Below the pieces are notes generated by a model. The model did not search any database, had not been told where the DNA came from, and saw nothing but the letters and a program-made list of their open reading frames with translations. Of a stretch of DNA of 64,000 bases, positions 8,800 to 16,016 are shown in pieces; within the stretch, counting starts at the first letter, position 1, and each line of letters begins with the position of its first letter. The stretch is from assembly GCA_016219185.1 (NCBI GenBank), contig JACRBZ010000066.1:124001-188000 (forward strand), given 5' to 3'. This DNA is from Deltaproteobacteria bacterium. Its GTDB lineage: Bacteria > Desulfobacterota > Desulfobacteria > Desulfobacterales > Desulfatirhabdiaceae. Position numbers and translations under genes: made by a program.

Positions 8800-9444
8800 A
8801 TGAAACTTCGAAAGTTGATCCCATGGATAAGTTTGGTGACGCTTCTTGCAGGAGTGGGGCAGGGGATAGCCGCGGAAACCGAATCGCATACGCTTCAGCC
8901 CGTTGAGATCAACGGTCTTGTTCCGGAAAGGGGGCTTTCCGATGACAAGGAGCTCAAACCCGGCCTTTCAGCAATCTACATCTATAAATTCTTCAGACAT
9001 ATCGATGAGATGCCGGTTTTTAACCCTAAAACGACGACAGAAAAAATGGGTAAGCCCATCCTTTTTCTCAATCATCATTTTGATAAAAAAGATCTGATCT
9101 TCGACAGCGGTGTCAGCCAGGGAATCGGAGTTCAAATGAATGGTTTTTTGAAATTTTCAGAAGCCGGGAAATACGAGATGATGGCATTATCGAATGATGG
9201 GATATTGGTTCAAATTTGCAACGATACCATTTTGGCGGACCCGAGAGTTCATTCCGACCGTTTTTCACCCCAGGCAGTTCTGAACATTCAAAAACCGGGC
9301 TGGTACCCCATCATGATTCAGTATTTCCAGCGAAAAGGTACGGCTGCCATTGAGATGCACTGGAAACTGCCGGGGAAAGCCGACTTTTCTATTATTCCGG
9401 CTGAAGCCTATGCCCATGCCCCAACTTCAGATGGCTTACCATGA
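8800..9444 (+). CDS. Secreted PA14-domain protein
   Basis: A 214-residue protein with a clear Sec signal peptide (MKLRKLIPWISLVTLLAGVG then QGIAA, probable cleavage after Ala25). The mature part resembles a PA14 beta-barrel: SGVSQGIGVQMNGFLKFSEAG, then YEMMALSNDGILVQICNDTILADP and GWYPIMIQYFQRKGTAAIEMHW, the usual strand order and the SxDG turn. PA14 domains often bind carbohydrate in secreted or cell-surface proteins. GGAG lies seven bases before the ATG. Its stop overlaps the start of the next gene (ATGA), implying translational coupling. The remaining sequence carries no catalytic domain, so function is unknown beyond probable ligand binding in the periplasm. Confidence 0.7.
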   Translation: MKLRKLIPWISLVTLLAGVGQGIAAETESHTLQPVEINGLVPERGLSDDKELKPGLSAIYIYKFFRHIDEMPVFNPKTTTEKMGKPILFLNHHFDKKDLIFDSGVSQGIGVQMNGFLKFSEAGKYEMMALSNDGILVQICNDTILADPRVHSDRFSPQAVLNIQKPGWYPIMIQYFQRKGTAAIEMHWKLPGKADFSIIPAEAYAHAPTSDGLP

Positions 9445-10088
9445 CGCTACGAGAAGGCGTCGTTCAGTTCAATCTGACTTTTTTACCGGCTGATCCGCTG
9501 CCTGAGGCAATGCTTCGAAGCCTCAATGCCTGGCGTCAGATTCTACACAGGATAGGATTGATCGGACAGGAACCCCATCGCTATGGCGGGTTGGGATTTG
9601 GAAATGTCAGCATTCGGCTGGAATCCGGAAATCCAGATTCGTTTATCATCAGCGGCACACAAACCGGCAGCATGGATAGGCTGTTCCCAGAGCATTATGC
9701 CCTTGTCAAAACCTTTGATCCCGCAACCAACAGCGTTGTCGCCGAAGGTGTTGTTCGGCCTTCGTCCGAATCCCTGACCCACGGAAGCCTCTATCGCGTG
9801 AGCAGTGCAATCGGTGCGGTGATTCATGCGCATTCACCGGAGATCTGGGCTCAGGCGGAGTCGATCGGAATTCCTGTTACCCATCGGGATGTCCGTTATG
9901 GAACGCCTGCAATGGCTGACGAGGTCTGCCGGCTGTTTCAAAACACGCCGGTCAACATACTGAAGATTTTTGCGATGGGTGGTCATGAGGATGGCATCGT
10001 TTCCTTTGGCAGTAGCATCGAAGAGGCCGGACTGACCATTGTCCGGTATCTGGCACTGGCAACCGCCAAAGGAGTCGACACACAATAA
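9441..10088 (+). CDS. Class II aldolase/adducin family protein
   Basis: A 215-residue protein with the family's landmarks: GFGNVSIRL, the phosphate-loop-like FIISGTQTG, RPSSESLTHGSLYR with the catalytic-region Glu, and AVIHAHSPEIWA, whose two histidines are metal ligands; GGHEDGIVSFG supplies the third histidine. Known members cleave sugar phosphates (fuculose- or ribulose-phosphate aldolase/epimerase) or dehydrate methylthioribulose phosphate; the substrate cannot be chosen from sequence. No signal peptide, so it is cytoplasmic, although its start overlaps the stop of a secreted protein gene. A strong terminator follows directly. Confidence 0.8.
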   Translation: MTLREGVVQFNLTFLPADPLPEAMLRSLNAWRQILHRIGLIGQEPHRYGGLGFGNVSIRLESGNPDSFIISGTQTGSMDRLFPEHYALVKTFDPATNSVVAEGVVRPSSESLTHGSLYRVSSAIGAVIHAHSPEIWAQAESIGIPVTHRDVRYGTPAMADEVCRLFQNTPVNILKIFAMGGHEDGIVSFGSSIEEAGLTIVRYLALATAKGVDTQ

Positions 10089-10125
10089 AAAAAGGAGATG
10101 CTTTTTTAGTGCATCTCCTTTTTCT
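10087..10125. terminator. Bidirectional rho-independent terminator
   Basis: GGAGATGC (10094-10101) pairs with GCATCTCC (10111-10118); an A-run precedes and a T-run follows the stem, so it can work for the aldolase gene on plus and for sat on minus. Confidence 0.9.
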
Positions 10126-10148
10126 TTAATCAGGCGAAGCCGGGTTGT

Positions 10149-11420
10149 TTATTTGCCGGTTGCAGCGGTGTGCAGCTTAACCTCAACTTTTTCTTCAAGG
10201 CCTGCATAGTATTCTTTAAGAATGACGAGTACTTCGTCACGGCCGAAATGATCCGCAATCGGCGTTCCTTCGGAAAGGCCCTTGCGCAGTGCGGTACCGC
10301 TTAAAAGAACGCGGTCTGCTTTGCCGTGGGGGCAGGTTCTGAGGGATGCCATTCCATCGCATTTATAGCAGTAGAAGGTCCAGTCGATTTTGAGCGGCGT
10401 GCAAAGAAGCGCTTTTCCACCGGCTGGTTTGGGAATCTTGTCAAAAATGGTCTGAGCTTCGAACATGCCGTAGAAGTCACCCACGCCGGCGTGGTCGCGG
10501 CCGATGATCATGCGCGAGCACCCATAGTTCTGGCGGAAGGTGGCGTGAAGAAGGGCTTCACGGGGACCGGCATAGCGCATATCCAGCGGATACCCGCCCT
10601 GAACGACCTTGTCTTCCACAAAATAATTCTTTACCAGAGCATCGATACATTTCACGCGGACTTCCGCGGGAATGTCGCCGGGTTTCAGGTTGCCGACCAG
10701 AGAGTGGATGAAGACGCCGTCGCAGACTTCAACCGCAATTTTACACAGATATTCATGGGACCGGTGCATGGGGTTACGAAGCTGAAGGGCAGCCACTTCA
10801 TTCCAGCCTCTTTCGGAAAAAATCTTTCTGGATGCAGCCGGTCTCATGTAAACGCCGGCAAATTGGGTGGGGTATTCGGCTTCGCTGAGCACTTTAACCG
10901 GACCGGCCAGGTTGACGGCTTTCTGCTCCATCACCATCTGAACGCCGGGATGATCGTTTTTGGCGATTTTCCAGAAATCTTCGACGGTTTTGGTGCCTTC
11001 GCCCATATACACTTTTTCACATTCAAACTTCTTGTCCGCGTCGGTCATCTCAAATTTTTCAGTGACCTTCATGGTGGCCATGAACTCTTTGCGTTCCGGA
11101 TCAAAGAGCGCAATTTCTTCGCCGATTTTGATTGCGGCAGCTTCTTCCTTGGAAGCGGACATGGTTACCGGAATGGGCCAGAAAGTGCCGTCTGCCAGAA
11201 GATAATTTTCACAAACGCCTTTCCAGTCGGCCTTGGTCATGAAACCGGTCAGTGGGCTGAATCCGCCGATGCCCATCATGATCAGGTCACCTTTTTCACG
11301 GGGGCTGACGTCGATTTTTTTAAGACCCTGTGCTTTTTTCAGTTCGGCTGCCAGTTCTGCGCCTTCGAGCAAACAGCAGGTCAAGCCTTTTCCGCCATGA
11401 GGGGGGAGTAATTCTGACAT
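10149..11420 (-). CDS. sat: ATP sulfurylase (sulfate adenylyltransferase)
   Basis: A 423-residue protein that makes adenosine 5'-phosphosulfate from ATP and sulfate, the first step of dissimilatory sulfate reduction. It shows the active-site motif [11 protein letters not shown] near residue 210 and [12 protein letters not shown] near 305, and the C-terminal zinc-type cysteine cluster [16 protein letters not shown] seen in bacterial and archaeal single-subunit enzymes. Length and layout agree with homodimeric Sat of sulfate reducers; there is no APS kinase domain. AAAGGAGAAGG lies before the ATG. It is transcribed alone; no aprAB genes are next to it. A sigma-70-like promoter about 83 bases upstream and a sigma-54-like site further up are annotated separately. 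Confidence 0.96.
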   Translation of the reverse strand: MSELLPPHGGKGLTCCLLEGAELAAELKKAQGLKKIDVSPREKGDLIMMGIGGFSPLTGFMTKADWKGVCENYLLADGTFWPIPVTMSASKEEAAAIKIGEEIALFDPERKEFMATMKVTEKFEMTDADKKFECEKVYMGEGTKTVEDFWKIAKNDHPGVQMVMEQKAVNLAGPVKVLSEAEYPTQFAGVYMRPAASRKIFSERGWNEVAALQLRNPMHRSHEYLCKIAVEVCDGVFIHSLVGNLKPGDIPAEVRVKCIDALVKNYFVEDKVVQGGYPLDMRYAGPREALLHATFRQNYGCSRMIIGRDHAGVGDFYGMFEAQTIFDKIPKPAGGKALLCTPLKIDWTFYCYKCDGMASLRTCPHGKADRVLLSGTALRKGLSEGTPIADHFGRDEVLVILKEYYAGLEEKVEVKLHTAATGK

Positions 11421-11502
11421 GTGTTACCTTCTCCTTTCAATAGTTGTTGGGTTAACAGGTTATCGCATGGTAGCTTCCATGATTACGTACATAAAGGTTT
11501 CG

Positions 11503-11531
11503 AATTTAGTAAAACTATCAGGTGAAGTCAA
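11503..11531 (-). promoter_or_regulatory. Sigma-70-like promoter for sat
   Basis: On the minus strand TTGACT (11531-11526) and TAAATT (11508-11503) are separated by 17 bases, about 83 bases upstream of the sat start codon. Confidence 0.45.
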
Positions 11532-11618
11532 GCAAAATAATGTGCTTGAAGTTGATACAGAAAAGGCGTTGCTTTGGCTTGAATTCTTTTTATGAAAACT
11601 CCGGTTGCTTTTTCCGGC

Positions 11619-11648
11619 TTGACACATCAACACGTCTTTATTTATAAA
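11619..11648 (+). promoter_or_regulatory. Sigma-70-like promoter for the ABC exporter operon
   Basis: TTGACA (11619-11624) and TATAAA (11643-11648) with an 18-base spacer, about 180 bases upstream of the ABC exporter start. It matches the consensus in 11 of 12 positions. Confidence 0.5.
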
Positions 11649-11694
11649 ATCAGGAATAAATCTCTTTCGAAATAAACTGGACATTGCGGAGAAA

Positions 11695-11711
11695 AGCACT
11701 TATTGTGCCAA
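11695..11711 (-). promoter_or_regulatory. Sigma-54 promoter candidate upstream of sat
   Basis: Minus strand reads TTGGCACAATAAGTGCT, with the TTGGCAC block and the GC of the -12 element correctly spaced; two consensus bases differ. It points towards sat but is about 265 bases away, so it would give a long leader. Confidence 0.4.
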
Positions 11712-11830
11712 AATCGCCATGACATCCGTACCTTGATGATCCGGGATGATCCGGCTGCCGGCAGTGTGATATTTGAAAATGCTTTCTATCATGAAAATCC
11801 ATCGTCACTTCAAAAAAGGGAATCGCTGTT

Positions 11831-14338
11831 ATGGAAAAAGAACGAATTCCTATCGTTAAACGGTCTCTTTTTTCGTGGGTTCTGCCCGGAAATGGCAAAC
11901 TTCAGGTCGCACTGGTTTTGTTGATTGCCGTTACCGTTTTTGCCAGGGTGATTCCCCTCGAAATGCAAAAGCGGATCGTCAACGAAGCTATTAAACTGAG
12001 AAAGATGGATCTTCTTCTGATTTACTGCGGCATTTATCTGGTATCGGTGCTTCTGGCCAGCGGTCTCAAATACATGATTACCATTATTCAGACCCGGATT
12101 TCTGAAAATGTCCTGGCCAATATGCGAAAGGACTTGTTTGCGCACATACTGAGCCTGCCGCTGAATTTCTACCGGAAAGCTCAGCCCGGCATGGTTGTTT
12201 CCGCCCTGGTTACCGAATTGACATCCGCCGGCAGTTTTGTCGGGCTGGCCATTTCAGCTCCGGTCATCAACATTATGACGCTGCTGGCATTTGCCGGATA
12301 TCTGATATATTTGAATCCGATTCTGGCAATCATTTCCCTTGCCCTCTATCCCATCATTCTGATCATTATTCCCATTCTTCAACGCGGCGCCAATACCGCC
12401 AACAAACAGCGGGTGGACAGCACACGGACCATTTCCAGCCTCATCGGGGAAGCCATTTCCGGAATTCACGAAATTCAGGGAAACGGCACATTTCGCATGG
12501 AAAACAGGCGGTTTGGCAAGATTGTGGACCAGATGCTGAAGATCCGGATCATCTGGACCCTGTACAAGCAGGGAGTGAAAGTCACCAATAATTTTTTTGT
12601 CAGCCTGGGGCCGTTCGTGATTTTTATTCTGGGAGGTTACCTGGCCATGCAGGGGCAACTGGAGCTGGGGGCCATGGTGGCGTTTTTGTCCGCGCAGGAA
12701 AAGCTGTACGACCCCTGGAAAGAGCTTATCGAGTTTTATCAGGTCTATATGGATGCAGCGGTCAGTTATAAACGCACCATGGAATATTTTGATACGCCGA
12801 CCGAGTTTGCCATCGAGCCTGAAGATCGTCAGCCCTTTCAGCTTGCCGGCAGCATCGATATCAAGGAACTTTCTTATGTAACGGATACGGGCATTCAACT
12901 GCTCGACAACATCAATTTGTCCATGAACCCTGGAGAAACCCTGGCGCTTGTGGGGTTTTCCGGAAGCGGGAAAAGCACGCTGGCGCTTTGTATCGGGCAA
13001 TTGTACAAATATTCGGGCGGCCACATTCTTCTTGGCGAAAAGGAAGTCGCAGACCTGACCAAAAAAGATCTGATAATCAACATGGGTTTTGTTTCCCAGA
13101 GCCCGTTTATTTTCTCCGGTTCCATCGAGGAGAATCTGGTCTATTCGTATGCGGCCGTCCATGACGGAGAAATGGATACGGATCTGCTGTCACTGGATGA
13201 TAAAATTGCCGTTTTGCACCAGACGGGTATTTTTGTGGATGTGCTTCGGTTCGGGCTGAACACGATTCTGGACAGGGGGAGTCAGGGGGATCTGGCAAAA
13301 CAGTTGATCCGGGTACGGGAAAATTTTCAACGGGAGTATGGGGAAAAGCTCTCGGATTATGTTGAATTTTTTGATGAAAACAAATATCTGTATTTCTCGA
13401 GTGTTGCTGAAAATCTTTTTTTGGGAACGCCTAACGATGGTTCTTTTTCGGAGAACAACCTGCCTCAGAACCACTATTTTCTGGAGTTATTGAGCAAGGC
13501 CGACCTGACAACCCCGCTCTTGAGCCTGGGTGCTGAACTCTCCAGGCAAACCGTCGATATTCTGGGTAATCTGACGCCTGATCCCGTCTTTTTTGAACAA
13601 AGCCCGATTTCGCTTGAGGAATGGGATGAGGCCATACTGCTGGTTGAACGACTCAAGCGTACCAGGTTGCTTCAATTATCGGATACAGACCGGGATTATC
13701 TTTTGAAACTGGCGCTTCGATTTAAACCGGGGAAACACAATCTGGTTGCCCTTCCAACCATCCTGGAGAATCTGATCCTGGAGGGAAGGACGTTGATTCG
13801 CAAAAACATCACTCAGAACAAGCCGGACGCTTTTTCGTTTTACCAGATGTCCGACTATATTTATAACCAGACCATCATGAACAATATCTTGTTCGGGCAG
13901 ACCAAAACATCCAATCCCAAGGCATTGGACATGATCAATCAAAGCATCATTCAATTGGTTATCGAAGAAGACTTTCTTGAAACCATCGTTGAAATCGGAA
14001 TGCAGTTCCAGGTCGGCAGCAAAGGCGACAAACTGTCCGGTGGTCAGCGTCAGAAGCTTGCGATTGCCAGAACCTTTCTCAAATCCCCTCGGATGATGAT
14101 CATGGATGAAGCCACTTCAGCTCTGGACAACAAATCTCAGACCCGTATTCAAAACCTCCTGGAAACCCGGTGGAAAGGGAAAACAACACTGATATCCGTT
14201 GTACATCGCCTGGATATTATCAGGAATTATGACAAGGTTGCGGTGATGAAGGCTGGTAAAATTATTGAAATGGGATCTTATGATGAACTCATTTCCAAAA
14301 AAGGAGCACTATATGAGCTGGTCGGCGGAAAAAAGTGA
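11831..14338 (+). CDS. ABC exporter (fused membrane and ATPase domains) with large insertion in the ATPase
   Basis: An 835-residue fused ABC transporter. Residues about 20-300 are an ABC exporter membrane domain with six predicted helices (for example VNIMTLLAFAGYLIYL, FFVSLGPFVIFILGGYLAM). The ATPase has Walker A GFSGSGKST at 375-383 and a Q-loop Gln423, but LSGGQ only appears at 735-739, followed by MIMDEATSALD and the H-loop VVHRLD. The Q-loop to LSGGQ distance is about 312 residues instead of the usual 55-60. The inserted part contains degenerate copies of the helical subdomain (see findings). The substrate is unknown. The 3' end overlaps the cyclic-nucleotide-binding-domain gene by 26 bases, and a STAS gene follows, so regulation by these two proteins is plausible. 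Confidence 0.85.
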   Translation: MEKERIPIVKRSLFSWVLPGNGKLQVALVLLIAVTVFARVIPLEMQKRIVNEAIKLRKMDLLLIYCGIYLVSVLLASGLKYMITIIQTRISENVLANMRKDLFAHILSLPLNFYRKAQPGMVVSALVTELTSAGSFVGLAISAPVINIMTLLAFAGYLIYLNPILAIISLALYPIILIIIPILQRGANTANKQRVDSTRTISSLIGEAISGIHEIQGNGTFRMENRRFGKIVDQMLKIRIIWTLYKQGVKVTNNFFVSLGPFVIFILGGYLAMQGQLELGAMVAFLSAQEKLYDPWKELIEFYQVYMDAAVSYKRTMEYFDTPTEFAIEPEDRQPFQLAGSIDIKELSYVTDTGIQLLDNINLSMNPGETLALVGFSGSGKSTLALCIGQLYKYSGGHILLGEKEVADLTKKDLIINMGFVSQSPFIFSGSIEENLVYSYAAVHDGEMDTDLLSLDDKIAVLHQTGIFVDVLRFGLNTILDRGSQGDLAKQLIRVRENFQREYGEKLSDYVEFFDENKYLYFSSVAENLFLGTPNDGSFSENNLPQNHYFLELLSKADLTTPLLSLGAELSRQTVDILGNLTPDPVFFEQSPISLEEWDEAILLVERLKRTRLLQLSDTDRDYLLKLALRFKPGKHNLVALPTILENLILEGRTLIRKNITQNKPDAFSFYQMSDYIYNQTIMNNILFGQTKTSNPKALDMINQSIIQLVIEEDFLETIVEIGMQFQVGSKGDKLSGGQRQKLAIARTFLKSPRMMIMDEATSALDNKSQTRIQNLLETRWKGKTTLISVVHRLDIIRNYDKVAVMKAGKIIEMGSYDELISKKGALYELVGGKK

Positions 14339-14840
14339 ATCTTGCCCAAGCTGTGAATTTCAGGGAAATCTGAATATCTTAAGAGAAATCTATTTTTTCT
14401 CTGCGCTTCCCATCGATGCCCTTAAAGTGTTTGCCTACCTGTGTACGCGAGAAAATTTCAAGCCAGGGGAATACCTGTTCACCCAGGAAGATGATGATGG
14501 CCAGGCGTTTTATCTGATTTCCGGAGAAGCGACATTAATTCGGTCAGATAGCGGCAGCGAGGTGATCATTCGGAACTATACGGCAGGAGATTTTACCGGC
14601 GCTTTAACCCTTCTGGGAAATACGCGAAGACTTTTCTCCCTGAAAGCTTCCACGCCGGTGACCTGTCTGATTCTTTCCCGTGAAAGATTTGTTCATGCAA
14701 TGGATCAGTATCCACAGCTAATGTCCAGTATTTTTCATGCAGTGATTGAAAAAATCCATCACTGGGAAGAACATTTTTTAAGCGATCGGTCCGAAGGGTG
14801 TAATGCCTGCAAGCAAAAGATCGGAGTCAGCCTGATATAG
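14313..14840 (+). CDS. Cyclic-nucleotide-binding-domain protein (Crp-like sensor domain, no DNA-binding domain)
   Basis: A 175-residue protein with a cyclic-nucleotide-binding fold: LPIDALKVFAYLCTRENFKPGEYLFTQEDDDGQAFYLISGEATLI, then the region DFTGALTLLGNTRRLFSLKASTPVTCLIL. The usual phosphate-binding Glu of FGELAL is replaced (FTGALTL), so cAMP binding is uncertain. There is no helix-turn-helix; the C-terminus is a helix. Two CxxC pairs flank the domain, CPSC near the N-terminus and CNAC near the C-terminus, which might bind a metal. The ATG at 14313 has AAAGGAG upstream and lies within the end of the ABC exporter gene, implying coupled translation. Confidence 0.8.
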   Translation: MSWSAEKSESCPSCEFQGNLNILREIYFFSALPIDALKVFAYLCTRENFKPGEYLFTQEDDDGQAFYLISGEATLIRSDSGSEVIIRNYTAGDFTGALTLLGNTRRLFSLKASTPVTCLILSRERFVHAMDQYPQLMSSIFHAVIEKIHHWEEHFLSDRSEGCNACKQKIGVSLI

Positions 14841-14870
14841 ACCGCATGATTGACCAGTACAAGGTAAAAA

Positions 14871-15209
14871 ATGGATATCAACGAAACACGACAGCAGCAG
14901 ATTACGATCTTCAGCCTTGCGGGGCGTCTGGATTCCGGCTCTTCGCCGGAATTTGACAAACGAATTGTTCAAGCAATGGAAAACGGATCCCGCTATATTG
15001 TCCTGGATTGCCAGAAGCTGGATTACATCACCAGCGCGGGACTGAGAGTCGTTGTCAAGACCGCGAAAAAACTTAAACCCGAAGAGGGAAAGATCATTTT
15101 ATGTGCGATGGCGGATTATGTGAAGGAAGTATTCGAAATTGCAGGATTTGATTCCTTCCTGCCGATTCTTCCGACGTTGGAGGACGGCCTTAAGATGATA
15201 ACCGGCTAA
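14871..15209 (+). CDS. STAS-domain anti-sigma-factor-antagonist-like protein
   Basis: A 112-residue single STAS domain. The phosphorylation site region DYITSAGLRVVVKTAKKL contains Ser55, in the position phosphorylated in SpoIIAA/RsbV-type proteins; the flanking pattern GRLDSGSSPEFDKRI and GKIILCAMADYVKEVFEIAGF is standard. Such proteins sequester an anti-sigma factor or act in other partner-switching circuits; no kinase or phosphatase partner gene is near. AAGG lies six bases before the ATG. It is the third gene in the ABC exporter/CNB/STAS set, 30 bases after the CNB gene. Confidence 0.85.
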   Translation: MDINETRQQQITIFSLAGRLDSGSSPEFDKRIVQAMENGSRYIVLDCQKLDYITSAGLRVVVKTAKKLKPEEGKIILCAMADYVKEVFEIAGFDSFLPILPTLEDGLKMITG

Positions 15210-15241
15210 CGGAGAGGGCAGAAAGGAACCATACGTTTCGA

Positions 15242-15568
15242 TCAATACCAGGATTCATAATACTTAACCCCTACCTCATAATGGGTTGGTTTTTCAGAGG
15301 CTTGCTTGCACCACCGGACTTCGGCAAGCGTCGTCTGGCGCAGCCCTTCCGTATTTTTCGGCATACTCTGGTGCGAACTGTCGTTTTTAGCCCGGATGAA
15401 CACTGTGGACCCAGGGTGAAAGCTCATGTCTGAAATAAAATACATGCCATCCCGACTGTAATTGATGGTTCTGGCGCTGGCGCTGGCGGGCATGTTGAAA
15501 TAAGAGCAGAGAATGGGCGTTTCAATGTTATGCCGGCTGGTTCGTCTTTTCTCATGTGTATTTGTCAT
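15242..15568 (-). CDS. PilZ-domain protein (c-di-GMP binding)
   Basis: A 108-residue protein with EKRRTSRHN near its start (the RRxxR part of the c-di-GMP site), then TINYSRDGMYFISD, which carries the N-x-S-x-x-G half of the PilZ signature (NYSRDG), and a C-terminal LAEVRWCKQ...YEVGVKYYES strand pair. I chose the ATG at 15568 because GGGAGG is close upstream; an upstream extension to 15667 has no such site. It likely acts as a small cytoplasmic c-di-GMP effector. Convergent with the STAS gene; no operon partner. Confidence 0.8.
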   Translation of the reverse strand: MTNTHEKRRTSRHNIETPILCSYFNMPASASARTINYSRDGMYFISDMSFHPGSTVFIRAKNDSSHQSMPKNTEGLRQTTLAEVRWCKQASEKPTHYEVGVKYYESWY

Positions 15569-16016
15569 TTTTACCTCCCTTCCTGCCATGATGGGCAGTG
15601 CGATTTCCTTCCAGGCTGGCAATCCGGAACATAAACCTCCGTTCCCGATACACAAAGCACGCAACAATCGTTTTTTCGGGAAAACAGGGAAAAGCTTCCG
15701 GCGATTTATTCAACAGGGTTGACAGAAAGCGGGCGTAACGCAGAGAATTCAAACAGGAAAGAGGGCAGATTCGACACAAGTTGAATAAATCGAAACTCTT
15801 AACAAAGCTGACGACAATATTCATCAGCCAATACCTTTACACTAAAATAAGCATGACGCGTCGAGTGGTCAAGCCCCATTGTCATAAGGCAAAAAAACAG
15901 AGGTCCCTGTGCTCGGTTCGTTCAGGATCAAGGCGGGCAAATCGTGTCTATGATGAGTGATGCGGCAATGACAATGGATCAAGCTCAACACGGATGTCGG
16001 GTTTTCTAACAAGCCA
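15569..16016. other. Intergenic region, no gene seen
   Basis: A 448-base stretch upstream of the PilZ gene and downstream of the carboxylase operon, both on the minus strand. No coding frame with recognisable features and no clear terminator or RNA gene were seen; it presumably holds the PilZ gene promoter. Confidence 0.5.

Larger units (their letters stand above)
11421..11830. other. Divergent intergenic region between sat and the ABC exporter
   Basis: No convincing coding sequence in these 410 bases. It holds a sigma-70-like promoter towards sat, one towards the ABC exporter gene and a sigma-54-like site on the minus strand. A 79-codon minus-strand frame (11460-11699) has no recognisable features and is not called. 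Confidence 0.6.

Noticed and set aside
10326..11411. Plus-strand frame of 361 codons opposite sat
   Set aside because: Antisense shadow of a well-supported ATP sulfurylase; no family features.
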